From positions 1 to 44,376 of the forward strand of contig NCEA01000044.1 of NCBI GenBank assembly GCA_002280515.1: DNA of 44,376 nt. Direction: 5' to 3'. The stretch comes from Rhodobacterales bacterium 32-67-9. GTDB taxonomy: Bacteria > Pseudomonadota > Alphaproteobacteria > Rhodobacterales > Rhodobacteraceae. This document shows positions 34,761 through 44,376 of the stretch, in pieces (within the stretch, counting starts at the first letter, position 1; each line of letters starts with the position of its first letter). Below the pieces are notes generated by a model. It saw only the letters and a program-made list of their open reading frames with translations. It was not told where the DNA came from and did not search any database. A program made the position numbers and the translations under genes.

Positions 34761-35858
34761 CTACTCTTTCACTCTCAGGGCTTCGACCATCGCGACCAGC
34801 CGGTCGGTGGCGTCGGGGATGCCGTAGGCGAGGGCCGCATGGGCCATCCGCGTCGCGGCATCCGGGTGTTCAAGGATCGCGGCGACATGCCCCGCCAGCG
34901 TCGCCGCGTCAAGCCGCGATTCCGGGATCAGGATTGCCGCCTCGGCCTCGACGAGGCCGCGGGCATTGGCGGTCTGGTGGTCGCCGGCCGCGGCGGCGAA
35001 GGGGATCAGGATCGACGGTCGGCCAATCACCGAGATGTCGGCGACCGAGGAGGCGCCGGAGCGGGAGATCACCAGTTGTGCTTCCGAAAGGCGGGCCGGC
35101 ACGTCGTCGAAGAAGGGCTTCACCTCGGCGCGGATACCGGCACCGGCATAGCCGGCGGCGACCCGGTCGAGATCCTCGGGCCGCGCCTGATGCGCGACGC
35201 GAAGGCGGTCCCTGAGAGCGTCCGGCAGGGCGGCAAGCGCGTCCGGCACCACGTCCGACAGGATCCGCGCGCCCTGGCTGCCGCCGATCACCAGCAGGCT
35301 CATCGGGTAGTCCCCCGGCGGGATATAGGGCGCACCGGCGCGCTCCGACACGGCGGCGCGGACGGGATTGCCGGTGTGGATCACCTCGGCACCACCCGGC
35401 ACCTCGGTGGGCCAGATGCCGCAGGCGACCGCGTGGATACGGGACCCACGGGCGAAGAACGCGTTGACCCGGCCGAGAATACCGTTCTGTTCGTGCACCA
35501 TCCGCGGCAGTTTCAGGAGATAGGCCGCCGCCAGCGCCGGGATCGAGGGGTAGCCGCCGAAACCGACGACGACCGCTGGCTGGTCACGCCGCATCCCCGC
35601 CCAGGCCCCCGCCACCCCGGCGAAAATGCGGAACGGCGCGACGAGCTTCGCCAGCACCCCGCCCCGCGCGAAGGTGGCCGAGGCGACCTCCTCGATCGCG
35701 ACCTCCTTCGGGTAGCCGCCGGCATAGCGCGCCCCGCGCGCGTCGGTGGAAAGCTTCACCCGCCAACCGCGCTTCACCATCGCCTCGGCCAGGGCCTGGG
35801 CGGGAAACATGTGCCCGCCGGTCCCCCCGGCCGCGATGAGAAGAAGGGGGGCGGCCAT
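34761..35858 (-). CDS. murG: Lipid II synthase MurG
   Basis: A GT-B glycosyltransferase transferring GlcNAc to lipid I on the cytoplasmic face of the membrane. The 365-residue protein has the first G-loop [20 protein letters not shown] (residues about 7-26), the second in [18 protein letters not shown], and the UDP-GlcNAc-binding region [37 protein letters not shown]. The ATG shares one base with the ftsW stop (TGATG). Intact and full length. Confidence 0.96.
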   Translation of the reverse strand: MAAPLLLIAAGGTGGHMFPAQALAEAMVKRGWRVKLSTDARGARYAGGYPKEVAIEEVASATFARGGVLAKLVAPFRIFAGVAGAWAGMRRDQPAVVVGFGGYPSIPALAAAYLLKLPRMVHEQNGILGRVNAFFARGSRIHAVACGIWPTEVPGGAEVIHTGNPVRAAVSERAGAPYIPPGDYPMSLLVIGGSQGARILSDVVPDALAALPDALRDRLRVAHQARPEDLDRVAAGYAGAGIRAEVKPFFDDVPARLSEAQLVISRSGASSVADISVIGRPSILIPFAAAAGDHQTANARGLVEAEAAILIPESRLDAATLAGHVAAILEHPDAATRMAHAALAYGIPDATDRLVAMVEALRVKE

Positions 35859-37024
35859 CAGCGGCCCCGCTTGATCAGGAAATCCTCAATCCGGCCCTGC
35901 GGGCGGGCGCGGGTGAAGGCCAGAAGCATTCCAAGCGCGATTCCCGACGCGATGACCGAAGATCCGCCGTAGCTGACAAACGGCAGCGTCATGCCCTTGG
36001 CCGGCAGAAGCCGGACCGCGACGCCTATGTTGATCATCGCCTGCACGCCGAAGGCGCAGGCAAGTCCGGTGCCAGCGAGCCGGGTGAAGGGATCACGTTC
36101 CCGCATCAGCCGGAAGAGCGAGCGCGCGGTGATCGAGGCGTAGAGCGCGATGATCAGGAGAACGAGGATCAGCCCGTATTCCTCCGCCGCGACGGCGATG
36201 ATGAAGTCGGTATGGGCATCCGGGAGCGACCATTTCACCGTCCCCTCGCCGACCCCGACGCCGAAGAATCCGCCCTCCTGGATGGCGTTCGTCGCATAGC
36301 CGATCTGGGTTCGCGGATCGACATCGGCCGAAAGGAACCCGTCGATGCGGCGGGCGAAATGTTCGGACGCGTCATAGGCGAAGATGCCGCCGGCGACAAC
36401 GAGGCCGCCGACACCCGTCAGCAGCATGATCGGCGCGCCGGCGACGAAATACATCACGCCCCAGGCGAAGAGGATCAGGCAGGCCTGGCCGAAATCGGGC
36501 TGGAGGGCGAGGAAGACCACGATGACCAGTGTGAGGACGAAGCTGTAGAGCCGCCCCGGCGGGCCATTGATCTCCTGCGCGGCGGCCATCAGCCAGGCCA
36601 CCATGATGACGAAGCCCGGCTTGAGGAATTCCGATGGCTGGAAGCTCGCGAAGCCGAGCGAGTACCAGCGCACCGCGCCCTTGCCGAAATCGGTGCCGAA
36701 GACCGGCAGCAGCAGCAGGGCGACAAAGGCACCGAGAAACCCCACAACGCCGAGCCGGCGCACGAGATCGGGCGACATCATCGAGGTGACGAGCATCGCG
36801 AGAATGGCCATGCCGCCGAAGAACGCCTGCCGCGTCACGTAATAGAAGGGATCGAGCCCGTTCTTCTCGGCGAGCGGCACCGAGGCCGCGAGACCGAGGA
36901 GAAGCCCTATTCCGAAGAGCACCAGAACCCCGCTCAGCGACCATTTGTCGATGGTGCGCCACCAGCGGGGCAGAACCGGCTCGCCCGCCCTTACGGGCAC
37001 GGTGCCGTAGACCATTTCCGTCAT
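35858..37024 (-). CDS. ftsW: Septal peptidoglycan polymerase FtsW
   Basis: A SEDS-family glycosyltransferase that polymerises lipid II with its partner PBP (FtsI) at the septum. The 388-residue protein has about ten transmembrane helices. The family's late signature is [27 protein letters not shown] near the C-terminus, and earlier conserved segments are [24 protein letters not shown] and DFGQACLI. The N-terminal 25 residues are cytoplasmic. It is separated from the next dcw gene upstream (murD) by a GFA gene and an RTX gene, so it probably needs its own promoter in 37025-37143. Confidence 0.96.
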   Translation of the reverse strand: MTEMVYGTVPVRAGEPVLPRWWRTIDKWSLSGVLVLFGIGLLLGLAASVPLAEKNGLDPFYYVTRQAFFGGMAILAMLVTSMMSPDLVRRLGVVGFLGAFVALLLLPVFGTDFGKGAVRWYSLGFASFQPSEFLKPGFVIMVAWLMAAAQEINGPPGRLYSFVLTLVIVVFLALQPDFGQACLILFAWGVMYFVAGAPIMLLTGVGGLVVAGGIFAYDASEHFARRIDGFLSADVDPRTQIGYATNAIQEGGFFGVGVGEGTVKWSLPDAHTDFIIAVAAEEYGLILVLLIIALYASITARSLFRLMRERDPFTRLAGTGLACAFGVQAMINIGVAVRLLPAKGMTLPFVSYGGSSVIASGIALGMLLAFTRARPQGRIEDFLIKRGR

Positions 37025-37143
37025 GGATTACCGCTTTCACTGCCTCAACGTCGCCCGTTTGCCGGGTCTGGCACCAAGTGTAACGCGAAACGCGCGGCGG
37101 CGCTAGGGAAAGATCGGCCCGCAGGCGATCCGGCGCCGTCCCC

Positions 37144-37608
37144 TCAGCGCGCCAGAAGGGCGTCCCGGCGGGCCAGCGCCGCTTGGGGCCAGTACCGCGT
37201 CCGGTCGTAGTATTCCGGCACGGCAGGCACCCCCTCAGGGATCACATACCAGGGCAGTTTCGTCGAGGTGAAGATATGGATGTCGGGTGGACAGGCGGCG
37301 GGATCGACAAGCGTGCCGACCCGGACGAAGGCGACCTTGCGCCCGGCGCCCGCGTAATGCGACCAGAGTGCCGTGTGACAGTCCGGGCAGCGGAGGATGA
37401 TCTGGCCCTTGCCGGAGGCCGAGAGGGTCGCGACCTCGACCGGCGCGCCGCGGACAAGCTCCAGCCGGTCGCTCTCGATCATCGCGTTCAGCACGTGGGC
37501 GGAGCCGGTTTCGCGCTGGCACCAGGTGCAGTGGCAGGCATGGGTGAACAGCGGGCGGTCGGTCATCCGGTAGCGGACACTCCCGCAGGTGCAATGGCCT
37601 TCAAGCAT
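37144..37608 (-). CDS. GFA-family zinc protein
   Basis: A 154-residue member of the glutathione-dependent formaldehyde-activating-like family. Zinc ligands are CTCGSVRY (Cys6, Cys8), ACHCTWCQRETG (Cys25, Cys27, Cys30) and CPDCHTALWSHY near 92-95. It has a C-terminal extension WYVIPEGVPAVPEYYDRTRYWP, common in one subgroup (proteins ending in a YY-D-x-x-x-YW-P pattern). ATG 37608 is chosen over 37626 because GGGAGA sits 7 nt before it. It lies in the dcw cluster between ftsW and an RTX protein gene. Enzymatic activity in this subgroup is not established. Confidence 0.88.
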   Translation of the reverse strand: MLEGHCTCGSVRYRMTDRPLFTHACHCTWCQRETGSAHVLNAMIESDRLELVRGAPVEVATLSASGKGQIILRCPDCHTALWSHYAGAGRKVAFVRVGTLVDPAACPPDIHIFTSTKLPWYVIPEGVPAVPEYYDRTRYWPQAALARRDALLAR

Positions 37609-37680
37609 GGCGGATCTCCCTGTCATGGGACCAGCCTAGCAGGTCAAGCCCGGACCAGACGAGACAGAAGATCGCGCCGC

Positions 37681-39093
37681 TCAGGCCAGGATGATGTCGT
37701 CCACGTAGAACTCGTCGCCCGCCCCGGCGATCACGTTGAACTGTATGACATCCGTGGCATTGGCGAAGCGCAAGACCCCGTCGGGATCGACATCGGCCGA
37801 GGTCACCGTCACCTGTCCGATCGCGTTGCCGGCGGCGTCGGAGAAGACGATCTCGGCGGTCTCGCCCGCGTCGAAGCCGATCATCGCGAATCCGCCGAGG
37901 TCGAAGGGTGCGTTGTCCTTGTGCTTGACGTTCATCTCGTGGGTCGTCCCATTCGGGTCGGTCCAGATCCGGAACTCGTCGTCGCCGTCGCCATCGTAGT
38001 CGAAGCTCGAAGCGCCCTCGTCGCGCTTTTCGAAATAATTGGTGGCGGAACTCAGCTGGCTGATCCAGTAGCTGCCGTTCGGGCCGTCCTGATAGATCCA
38101 GATCCCCATCAGCTCGGCGGTGATGTCGTCATAGACGCCGACCATGTCCTCGAACTGGATGTCGCCGGTCTGTGCGGGATAGGTGACCTGGAAGGTGACG
38201 TCGCCGTATTGCACGTTGCCGGCCCCGTCGCTCGCCTCGTACCAGAACTGCACGACCGGCGGCGCCTCGCCCGCGCCGGGTTCGGTGTTGTAGACGCCGT
38301 TCGGGTCCCAGGTCAGCGTGCCGTCGGGATTGAGCGTCAGGAGCGAGCCGTCGTTCAGAAGCCCGCCGCCCGTGTAGTAGCTGAGCGGCTGACCGTCCGG
38401 AATGAGGTCGAGATCGTTGACGCCGTCCTGATCGAGGTCGATCTGCACGTCGAGAATGGCGGTCAGCGTCAGCCCGACGCCGGGTTGTCCGCCTTCGAGG
38501 TAGTCATTGGCCAGAACGTCCACGGTGGCGGTGCCGTCGAAGGGCGCGTAGTCGAAGTCACCCTGGGTGATGATGTCGCCGGCCGCCGGCAACTGGACGA
38601 AAAGGAGCTCGTCGACATTGGTGATGATGTCCACGTCCCCCGACCCGTCGAGCGCCGTGACGGTGAAGCCCGTGACCACGGTCTGCTGGTTCTTGCCCTT
38701 GCCGACGGTCGTCGTCTGGATCGTGTAGTCGTAATCCACCCCGGCCTCGCCGTAATAGATCACCGTGTCGATCCCGCCATCGGTGCCGCCGTCGATCGTG
38801 TCGCTGCCGGTCCCGGCGATGATCACGTCACTGCCGTCGCCGCCGTTGATGACGTCGTTGCCCGCGCCGCCATAGATCGTGTCGTCCCCTGCCCCGGCCT
38901 CGATCACGTCATTGCCGTCACCGCCGTCGATCTCATCGTCACCGCCGAGTCCCCAGATCACGTCGTCGCCGGGCGTCGCGAAAATACCGGAAGAGAGCGG
39001 CGTGATGAGGTCGGCGCTGTCGGTGCCGACGATGGCGCCGGCGGGCGGCGTCGGCGCGGTCTTTCCACCACCAGAGCTGGACGGTTTCGGCAT
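37681..39093 (-). CDS. RTX calcium-binding protein with cadherin-like domain
   Basis: A 470-residue acidic protein, probably secreted by a type I system because it has RTX repeats and no N-terminal signal. Residues about 40-105 hold seven GGxGxDxxx-type nonapeptides ([20 protein letters not shown] and so on). Residues about 175-320 resemble a bacterial cadherin/VCBS-like domain ([16 protein letters not shown], later [15 protein letters not shown]). Residues about 325-470 form an unrecognised beta-rich domain ending [10 protein letters not shown], as in many carbohydrate-binding-like modules. GAAGGAGG precedes the ATG. No exporter gene is nearby. An adhesin or surface role is inferred; its place between ftsW and murD is unusual. 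Confidence 0.87.
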   Translation of the reverse strand: MPKPSSSGGGKTAPTPPAGAIVGTDSADLITPLSSGIFATPGDDVIWGLGGDDEIDGGDGNDVIEAGAGDDTIYGGAGNDVINGGDGSDVIIAGTGSDTIDGGTDGGIDTVIYYGEAGVDYDYTIQTTTVGKGKNQQTVVTGFTVTALDGSGDVDIITNVDELLFVQLPAAGDIITQGDFDYAPFDGTATVDVLANDYLEGGQPGVGLTLTAILDVQIDLDQDGVNDLDLIPDGQPLSYYTGGGLLNDGSLLTLNPDGTLTWDPNGVYNTEPGAGEAPPVVQFWYEASDGAGNVQYGDVTFQVTYPAQTGDIQFEDMVGVYDDITAELMGIWIYQDGPNGSYWISQLSSATNYFEKRDEGASSFDYDGDGDDEFRIWTDPNGTTHEMNVKHKDNAPFDLGGFAMIGFDAGETAEIVFSDAAGNAIGQVTVTSADVDPDGVLRFANATDVIQFNVIAGAGDEFYVDDIILA

Positions 39094-39118
39094 TTGGGGC
39101 CTCCTTCACATCTGGGTG

Positions 39119-39133
39119 CCGCTACGTAAGCGG
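39119..39133. repeat. 15-bp inverted repeat upstream of the RTX gene
   Basis: CCGCT-ACGTA-AGCGG lies 26-40 nt upstream of the RTX start codon, between the putative promoter region and the ribosome site. Suitable as an operator for a dimeric regulator; no candidate regulator is adjacent. Confidence 0.35.
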
Positions 39134-39266
39134 ATCATACGGTCCTAGCCCGCTCATTCCGACTATTTCCTGTCGAAACTGCGGCCATTCCTGGCCATTG
39201 GCCGCGCTGGGGCTGCAATCCCGCAAGTCCGGCCGGGACTGTCCCCCGCCGCCGGACGAACCGGGG

Positions 39267-40673
39267 CTAGGCCCGCGCCAACCAGTCCGCCACACGCGCC
39301 GCGAAATCCTCGCCGCGCTTCTCGAAGTTGGGATACTGGTCGAAGGACGCCGCCGCCGGGGCGAGAAGCACGGTTTCCCCCGCTTCGGCCTCGGCCGCCG
39401 CCCTTTCGACGGCACGCTCCATCGTCTCGCAGATCTCATGCGCGGTGTCGCCGAGTTCCAGCGCGAAGTCGCGCGCGGAATGGCCGATGAGATAGGCCTT
39501 CACGACCGAACCAAGATGCGGCTTCAGCGCCGCGATGCCACCGTCCTTGCCGAGGCCCCCGGCGATCCAGCGGATCTTCGGGAAGGCCTGAAGCGCCTTG
39601 GCGGCACTGTCGACATTCGTCGCCTTCGAGTCGTTGACGAAGCGCACGCCACCCCTCTCGCCGACAAGCTGGCTGCGGTGCGGCAACCCGGCGAAGGAGT
39701 GCAGCGCGCCTTCGATCAGCTTCGGGGCAAGGCCGAGGCTGCGGACGGCGGCATAGGCCGCACAGGCGTTCTGGTGGTTGTGGGCGCCGGGAAGGCCCCC
39801 GACCTCGCGCAGGTCGATCGCGGCGACCTGCCGGCCCTTGCGCCATTCGGCGAGGAATCCCTTGCGGGCGAAGACGGTCCAGCCCGCGCCGTCGAGCTTC
39901 TGGCCCGAGGAAATCCGGATCACCCGGTCGTCCGCCGGCCCCTGCGCCATCTGGTTGGCCAGGAACTCTCCTTCGACCTCGTCCACCCCGATCACCGCCC
40001 GGTCCGGCCCGCCTTCGGCAAAGAGCCGCCGCTTGGCGGCGAAATAGCCACCCTTGCCGCCGTGCCGGTCGAGGTGATCGGGCGAAAGGTTGGTGAAGAC
40101 CGCGATGTCGGGGGTCAGCGCGCGGGCAAGCTCGGTCTGGTAGGAGCTCAGCTCGAGCACCACCACCTCGCCCTCCTCGGCGGGATCGAGGTCGAGAACG
40201 CCGCGCCCGATATTGCCGGCCATCTGGGTGGGGCGCCCGGCTACCTTGAGAATGTGATGGATAAGCGCGGTTGTCGTCGACTTGCCGTTCGACCCGGTCA
40301 CCGCGACGACTTTCGGCACCTGGTCCATCTCGTCCCAGTCCGGTGCGGACCAGGACCGGAAGAAGAGGCCGATATCGTTGTCGACCGGCACGCCGGCCGC
40401 CATCGCGCGGGCGATGAGGCGGTTCGGCTCGGGGTAAAGGTGCGGAATGCCGGGCGAGACGATCAGCGCCGCGACCCCGTCCCAGGCCGTGGCGCGCGTC
40501 AGGTCGGTCAGCCCGAAGCCCGCGGCCTCGGCCGCCGCGCGCGCCTCGGGCGCGTCGTCCCAGAGGCAGGGCTCCGCCCCGCCCGCGACCAGCGCCCGCG
40601 CCGTCGCCAGACCCGACCGGCCAAGCCCAAGCACGGCGACCTTGCGGCCCTCGAATCCCTGCACTGGAATCAT
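39267..40673 (-). CDS. murD: UDP-N-acetylmuramoylalanine--D-glutamate ligase
   Basis: Adds D-Glu to UDP-MurNAc-L-Ala. The 468-residue protein has an N-terminal nucleotide-sugar domain ([17 protein letters not shown]), the ATP loop [21 protein letters not shown] near 123-143, the family motif [11 protein letters not shown] and the C-terminal domain with [20 protein letters not shown] 40673 follows GAGGAGAAGGG; in-frame codons upstream are not needed. Intact. Followed by a 173-bp gap and the RTX gene. Confidence 0.96.
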   Translation of the reverse strand: MIPVQGFEGRKVAVLGLGRSGLATARALVAGGAEPCLWDDAPEARAAAEAAGFGLTDLTRATAWDGVAALIVSPGIPHLYPEPNRLIARAMAAGVPVDNDIGLFFRSWSAPDWDEMDQVPKVVAVTGSNGKSTTTALIHHILKVAGRPTQMAGNIGRGVLDLDPAEEGEVVVLELSSYQTELARALTPDIAVFTNLSPDHLDRHGGKGGYFAAKRRLFAEGGPDRAVIGVDEVEGEFLANQMAQGPADDRVIRISSGQKLDGAGWTVFARKGFLAEWRKGRQVAAIDLREVGGLPGAHNHQNACAAYAAVRSLGLAPKLIEGALHSFAGLPHRSQLVGERGGVRFVNDSKATNVDSAAKALQAFPKIRWIAGGLGKDGGIAALKPHLGSVVKAYLIGHSARDFALELGDTAHEICETMERAVERAAAEAEAGETVLLAPAAASFDQYPNFEKRGEDFAARVADWLARA

Positions 40674-40841
40674 GACACGACCCTTCTCCTCATGCCCGCG
40701 GACAATGCCGCGCGCCTCTGCCGCCTGCAAGTCGGTGGCGGCCCCGTGGGTATCCCGCCCCCCGGGGTCGGCCACAATCATGCTCGGATTTGGTCGCCTT
40801 CGCGCTTCATTCAGATGTCAGACCGATCCTCGGGGAAAGTC

Positions 40842-41276
40842 ATGGGGGCATCGATGGTCGGACTTGTCGCAAAAAGGCTTCGCGCAGCGCGCCACCTGAT
40901 CCTGTTCGCAACGCTCATGGCGTTCGCGGCCGGTGTCATCGGCTTCCTGCGCCACGACATGACCGTTCACGGTGTGCCGCTGCCGCTTTTCACCGGCCTG
41001 ATCACCGCCCTCATCGTCGGCACCGCCGCCACGGCGATCAGCGTTTTTCTGCCCGCGCACGCGGCGTTCGTCGAGGCAACCGCTATCGCCCGGCTCGGCG
41101 CAGCCGTCGCAGCCTTCGGCTACCCGGAGTTCGGAACGGCTTTGCAGCAGTCGCCTCTCCTGTCCGCGACGGTGGTCGTGGGTGGCGCGATCGCGCTCCG
41201 CCGCCTTGCCAGCCTTCCCGCCGCACGGCGCTCGCCGGTGCTTGCGGCGCTGCCGTCCCGCCGCCTCGCCGCCTGA
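40842..41276 (+). CDS. Hypothetical membrane protein inserted in the dcw cluster
   Basis: A 144-residue plus-strand gene between murD and mraY (both minus). Three or four hydrophobic segments are visible: HLILFATLMAFAAGVIGFL, LPLFTGLITALIVGTAATAISVFL, AAFVEATAIARLGAAVAAFGY and SATVVVGGAIALRRLA, with a basic C-terminus ending PSRRLAA. ATG 40842 has GGGGAAAG nearby; ATG 40815 is an in-frame alternative. No family is recognised. It is transcribed against the cluster and ends 46 nt from the mraY stop, so it splits the dcw operon at this point. Confidence 0.65.
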   Translation: MGASMVGLVAKRLRAARHLILFATLMAFAAGVIGFLRHDMTVHGVPLPLFTGLITALIVGTAATAISVFLPAHAAFVEATAIARLGAAVAAFGYPEFGTALQQSPLLSATVVVGGAIALRRLASLPAARRSPVLAALPSRRLAA

Positions 41277-41322
41277 CCCTCCGCGGTCCGGTCGCCCAGC
41301 CGCGCACCGTCCGCCGCGCGCA

Positions 41323-42405
41323 TCAGCGCACCTTCAGCGTCGCGAGCCCGATCAGCGCGAGGATCAGCGAGATGATCCAGAAGCGGATGACGATCTGCGG
41401 CTCGGCCCAGCCCTTCTTCTCGAAGTGATGGTGGATCGGCGCCATCAGGAACACCCGTTTGCCGGTGCGCTTGAAATAGGCGACCTGGATGATCACCGAC
41501 AGCGCCTCGACCACGAAGAGGCCGCCGACGATGGCCAGCACGATCTCATGTTTGGTCACCACGGCAATGGCGCCGAGCGCGCCGCCGAGCGCCAATGACC
41601 CGGTGTCGCCCATGAACACGGCGGCCGGCGGCGCGTTGTACCAGAGGAACCCCAGCCCGCCACCGATCAGCGCGGCGGTGAAGATCAGGATCTCGCCGGT
41701 GCCCGGCACATAGTAGACGCCGAGATATTCGGTGAAGTCGGTCCGGCCGACGGCATAGGCAATGACCCCGAGCGTCGCGGCGGCGATCATCACCGGCATC
41801 ACCGCCAGCCCGTCGAGCCCGTCGGTCAGGTTCACCGCGTTCGCCGCCCCGACGATCACCACCGTCGCGAACGGGACGAAGAACCAGCCGAGATAGAGGA
41901 GGGCGTTCTTGAAGACCGGGAAGGCGAGCTGGTTGGTGAGGTCGGCGGGGTGGACATAGGCCGCCATGCCGCCCGCGACGGCGGCGATCAGCAGGCCGAG
42001 AAGGAACCTGACCCGGGATGACACGCCCTTGGTGTTCTGCTTCGTCACCTTCGCGTAGTCGTCGGCGAAGCCGATCAGGCCGAAGCCATAGGTCACGAAG
42101 AGGACGATCCAGATATAGGGGTTGTCGAGCCGCGCCCAGAGCAGGGTCGCGACGAGGATCGCCGACAGGATCAGGAGGCCCCCCATCGTCGGCGTGCCGG
42201 CCTTGGCGAAATGCGTCTGCGGGCCGTCATCGCGGATCGGCTGGCCCTTCTTCTGCTTGCGGCGCAGGAGGTTGATCAGCGGCTGGCCGAAGAGGAACCC
42301 GAAGACCAAGGCCGTGAAGAACGCGGCCCCGGCGCGGAAGGTGATGTAGCGGAAGAGGTTGAAGACATCGCCCCCCTCGGCCAGACCGGACAACCAATAC
42401 AGCAT
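41323..42405 (-). CDS. mraY: Phospho-N-acetylmuramoyl-pentapeptide transferase MraY
   Basis: Makes lipid I by transferring phospho-MurNAc-pentapeptide to undecaprenyl phosphate in the inner membrane. The 360-residue protein has about ten transmembrane helices. The catalytic/Mg residues lie in [30 protein letters not shown] and [12 protein letters not shown], and [23 protein letters not shown] is the cytoplasmic HHH loop. The ATG directly follows the murF stop codon. Intact and of standard length. Confidence 0.97.
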   Translation of the reverse strand: MLYWLSGLAEGGDVFNLFRYITFRAGAAFFTALVFGFLFGQPLINLLRRKQKKGQPIRDDGPQTHFAKAGTPTMGGLLILSAILVATLLWARLDNPYIWIVLFVTYGFGLIGFADDYAKVTKQNTKGVSSRVRFLLGLLIAAVAGGMAAYVHPADLTNQLAFPVFKNALLYLGWFFVPFATVVIVGAANAVNLTDGLDGLAVMPVMIAAATLGVIAYAVGRTDFTEYLGVYYVPGTGEILIFTAALIGGGLGFLWYNAPPAAVFMGDTGSLALGGALGAIAVVTKHEIVLAIVGGLFVVEALSVIIQVAYFKRTGKRVFLMAPIHHHFEKKGWAEPQIVIRFWIISLILALIGLATLKVR

Positions 42406-43851
42406 CTACTCCGTCCCCCGCGCTTCGCCCGCGCCCGGTTGCCCGAGTTTGCGGAGTGCGTCAACCACAAGGCTGACCTTCGATCCCTTGGAGCCCTTGA
42501 CCAGCAGAACATCGCCGGCGTCGGCCAGATGATGGGCGCGGGCGGCAAGGTCCGGGGCGGTTTCGTGCCATTCCCCGCGCTTCGGCGCCGGCAGCACCTC
42601 CCAGAGGTCGCGCATCCGCGTGCCGACACAATGGACGAGGTGAACCCGACCGAGGGTCGGAAGCGCCGCGATGGCCCGGTGCATCGCGGCCTCATCCGGG
42701 CCAAGCTCCAGCATGTCGCCAAGGATCGCGATGCGGCGGCCTTCGAGGATGCGGCCGATGCCGTCGCGCGGCGTCGCCGCCGCAAGCACGTCGAGCGCGG
42801 CCTCCATCGAGGCCGGATTGGCGTTGAAGGCATCGTCTATGAGGTCGAAGGACAGGTTCTCGTCGACGATGTCGAGGTAGATCCGCTCGCGCTGGCCGCG
42901 CCCCGGCGGCGGGCTCCAGCGGCCGATGTCGCAGGCGGCGACGGCCGGGTCGGCGCCGGTCGCCTCGGCCACGGCGAGGACGCCGAGCGCGTTGGCGGCG
43001 AAGTGGCGGCCTGCGGTCTGGACCTTGAAGAGGATCGGCGCGCCGAGGCGGGTCGCGGTCACGATGGTCGTGTCGTCGGCCAGCCGGACGCCGGTCAGGC
43101 GGTAGTCGTCGTCCGCCTCGGAGCCGAAGCGGATGACGCGGGCGGCGCGCGCCGCGCCGGCGGCGAGGATCGGCGTGACCGTGAGGCCCGACGGGATCAC
43201 CGCGATCCCGTCCGGTTCCAGCCCGTCGAAGATCGCGGCCTTTTCACGGGCGATCCCGTCGAGCCCGTCGAAAGCTTCGAGATGGGCGGGGGCGATGGTG
43301 GTGATCATCGCCACATGCGGCCGGGTCAGGTGCGCGAGGGGCGCGATCTCTCCGGGGTGGTTCATGCCGATCTCGATCACCGCGAAATCGGCGTCGACCG
43401 GCAGCCGCGCCAGCGTGATCGGCACGCCCCAATGGTTGTTGAAGCTCGCCTCGGCGGCATGGACACGGCCCTGCCCGGCAAGGACCGCGCGCAGCATCTC
43501 CTTGGTCGAGGTCTTGCCGACCGAGCCGGTCACCGCGATCACCCGGGCCTTGGTGCGTGCCCGTCCTGCAGCGCCGAGGGCGGTCAGCCCGGCCAGGACA
43601 TCCGGCACGATCAGGAGCGGATCGGCCTCCGAGCAGCCTTCCGGGATGCGCGAGACCAGCGCCGCCGCCGCGCCCTTGTCGAGCGCCTGGCGGACGAAGT
43701 CGTGGCCGTCGCGCACATCCTTCAGCGCGACGAAGAGATCGCCGGCCTCAAGGCTGCGGGTGTCGATGGAAATTCCCATCGCGTCAAAGGGTTGCGTTGC
43801 CCGCCCGCCCGTAGCGGCGGTGGCTTCTGCCGAAGTCCAGAGCGCCGCCAT
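42406..43851 (-). CDS. murF: UDP-MurNAc-tripeptide--D-alanyl-D-alanine ligase
   Basis: Adds the D-Ala-D-Ala dipeptide (the product of Ddl) to the UDP-MurNAc tripeptide. The 481-residue protein has an N-terminal domain with GISIDTRSLEAGDLFVALKDVRDGHDFV, the ATP loop VIAVTGSVGKTSTKEMLRAVL near 110-130, the motif FAVIEIGMNHPGEIAPL and a C-terminal ligase domain with DDAFNANPASMEAAL. It shares one base with the murE stop (TGATG) and abuts mraY. It depends functionally on ddl, which appears broken here. Confidence 0.96.
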   Translation of the reverse strand: MAALWTSAEATAATGGRATQPFDAMGISIDTRSLEAGDLFVALKDVRDGHDFVRQALDKGAAAALVSRIPEGCSEADPLLIVPDVLAGLTALGAAGRARTKARVIAVTGSVGKTSTKEMLRAVLAGQGRVHAAEASFNNHWGVPITLARLPVDADFAVIEIGMNHPGEIAPLAHLTRPHVAMITTIAPAHLEAFDGLDGIAREKAAIFDGLEPDGIAVIPSGLTVTPILAAGAARAARVIRFGSEADDDYRLTGVRLADDTTIVTATRLGAPILFKVQTAGRHFAANALGVLAVAEATGADPAVAACDIGRWSPPPGRGQRERIYLDIVDENLSFDLIDDAFNANPASMEAALDVLAAATPRDGIGRILEGRRIAILGDMLELGPDEAAMHRAIAALPTLGRVHLVHCVGTRMRDLWEVLPAPKRGEWHETAPDLAARAHHLADAGDVLLVKGSKGSKVSLVVDALRKLGQPGAGEARGTE

Positions 43852-44376
43852 CAGATCCGCCCTTCGAGGGCTGCGACAGCGACGCTGGCCTGTTCGGCAT
43901 CGTCGAAGGGATAGACATCGGTGCCGACGATCTGCCCCGTCTCGTGCCCCTTGCCGGCGATGAGCAAGGCATCGCCGGGTTGCAGCGCATCGACGCCGCG
44001 CAATATCGCCTCGGCGCGGTCGCCGACCTCGGTCGCCTCGGGGCAGCCGGCCATCACCTCGGCGCGGATCGCGGCGGGGTCTTCGCTGCGCGGGTTGTCG
44101 TCGGTGACGATCACCACGTCGGCATGGGCCGCCGCCGCCTCGCCCATCAGCGGCCGTTTCAGCCGGTCGCGGTCGCCGCCGGCACCGAAGACGACGACGA
44201 TGCGGCCCATCACATGCGGGCGCAGCGATTGCAGCGCCGAAGCAAGCGCGCCGGGCTTGTGGGAATAGTCGACGAAGACCGTCGCGCCATTGTCGCGCTT
44301 GGCGGCAAGCTCCATCCGCCCCCGCACTGTCACGAGACCGGGCAGGGTGTCGATGACCGCTAGCGGTTCAGCGTCC
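43851..44376 (-). CDS. murE: UDP-MurNAc-tripeptide synthetase MurE (C-terminal part)
   Basis: The reading frame is open to the right edge, so the N-terminal two thirds lie outside the window. The visible 174 residues include the start of the C-terminal domain (RGRMELAAKRDNGATVFVDYSHKPGAL), IVVVFGAGGDRDRLKRPLMGEAA and VIVTDDNPRSEDP. The DNPR motif is the known determinant for meso-diaminopimelate, so this MurE adds meso-DAP to UDP-MurNAc-L-Ala-D-Glu. GKGHETGQ near the end is also a family signature. The stop overlaps the murF start. Confidence 0.95.
   Translation of the reverse strand, partial: DAEPLAVIDTLPGLVTVRGRMELAAKRDNGATVFVDYSHKPGALASALQSLRPHVMGRIVVVFGAGGDRDRLKRPLMGEAAAAHADVVIVTDDNPRSEDPAAIRAEVMAGCPEATEVGDRAEAILRGVDALQPGDALLIAGKGHETGQIVGTDVYPFDDAEQASVAVAALEGRI

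Noticed and set aside
37681-39093. RTX gene as a recent mobile island
   Set aside because: Codon use and GC content look like the neighbours and there are no integrase, direct repeats or tRNA site nearby; transfer cannot be supported.
39198-41276. A very long plus-strand frame covering murD and the small membrane gene
   Set aside because: Most of it is the mirror frame of murD; only the last 145 codons from 40842 have a ribosome site and membrane-protein character.

Overview
The window is GC-rich chromosomal DNA from an alphaproteobacterium, most likely a member of the Rhodobacteraceae. Supporting signs are the division and cell-wall (dcw) gene order with DUF2484 genes between murC and murB, FtsZ with a long disordered linker, a ThyX-type thymidylate synthase, an MurE ending with the meso-diaminopimelate motif DNPR, FNR-type sites of the FnrL kind, and many ATGA or TGATG stop/start overlaps. 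I see no rRNA, tRNA, CRISPR array, prophage or insertion sequence.

Left part (1-9100): the first codons of a gene leaving the left edge, thyX (-), gloA (+) running into three tandem, translationally coupled DUF1194 genes (+), then a minus-strand group (XRE regulator, sdhE, MarR-type regulator). A PLP aminotransferase and a small conserved gene (+) follow. A MATE exporter and a GNAT acetyltransferase (-) come after a cluster of palindromes and dispersed repeats.

Middle part (9200-21350): ppk2 (-) behind a very good FNR-type promoter, a glutathione transferase (+), a methyltransferase (-), parE (+), a 564-bp gene-free stretch with nested RNA-like helices, a GFA-family gene and a tiny lysine-rich ORF, a membrane protein, two paralogous cytochromes c (-, one a lipoprotein) behind a second FNR-type site, lolD-lolC, a DUF2937 gene and a broken proS.

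Right part (21550-44376), nearly all on the minus strand and so transcribed right to left: murE (partial), murF, mraY, murD, ftsW, murG, murC, APC permease, two DUF2484 genes, murB, ddl (broken), ftsQ, ftsA, ftsZ, lpxC, bamD, recN. This is the peptidoglycan precursor and divisome cluster leading into outer-membrane biogenesis and DNA repair. It is interrupted by a plus-strand membrane protein (murD/mraY), an RTX protein plus a GFA protein (ftsW/murD), and a tiny plus-strand ORF (murB/DUF2484).

The most important anomalies are in proS and ddl, both normally essential. Each lacks an internal block of roughly 124 and 142 nt, which shifts the frame and removes catalytic motifs. The other strong signals are the DUF1194 triplet with conserved MIDAS residues and exactly two cysteines each, the FNR box placed at -41.5 upstream of ppk2, the structured 14.2-14.8 kb intergenic region, and a composite dispersed repeat with the 19-bp core GCCTCCGGCGGGGATATTT present three times.
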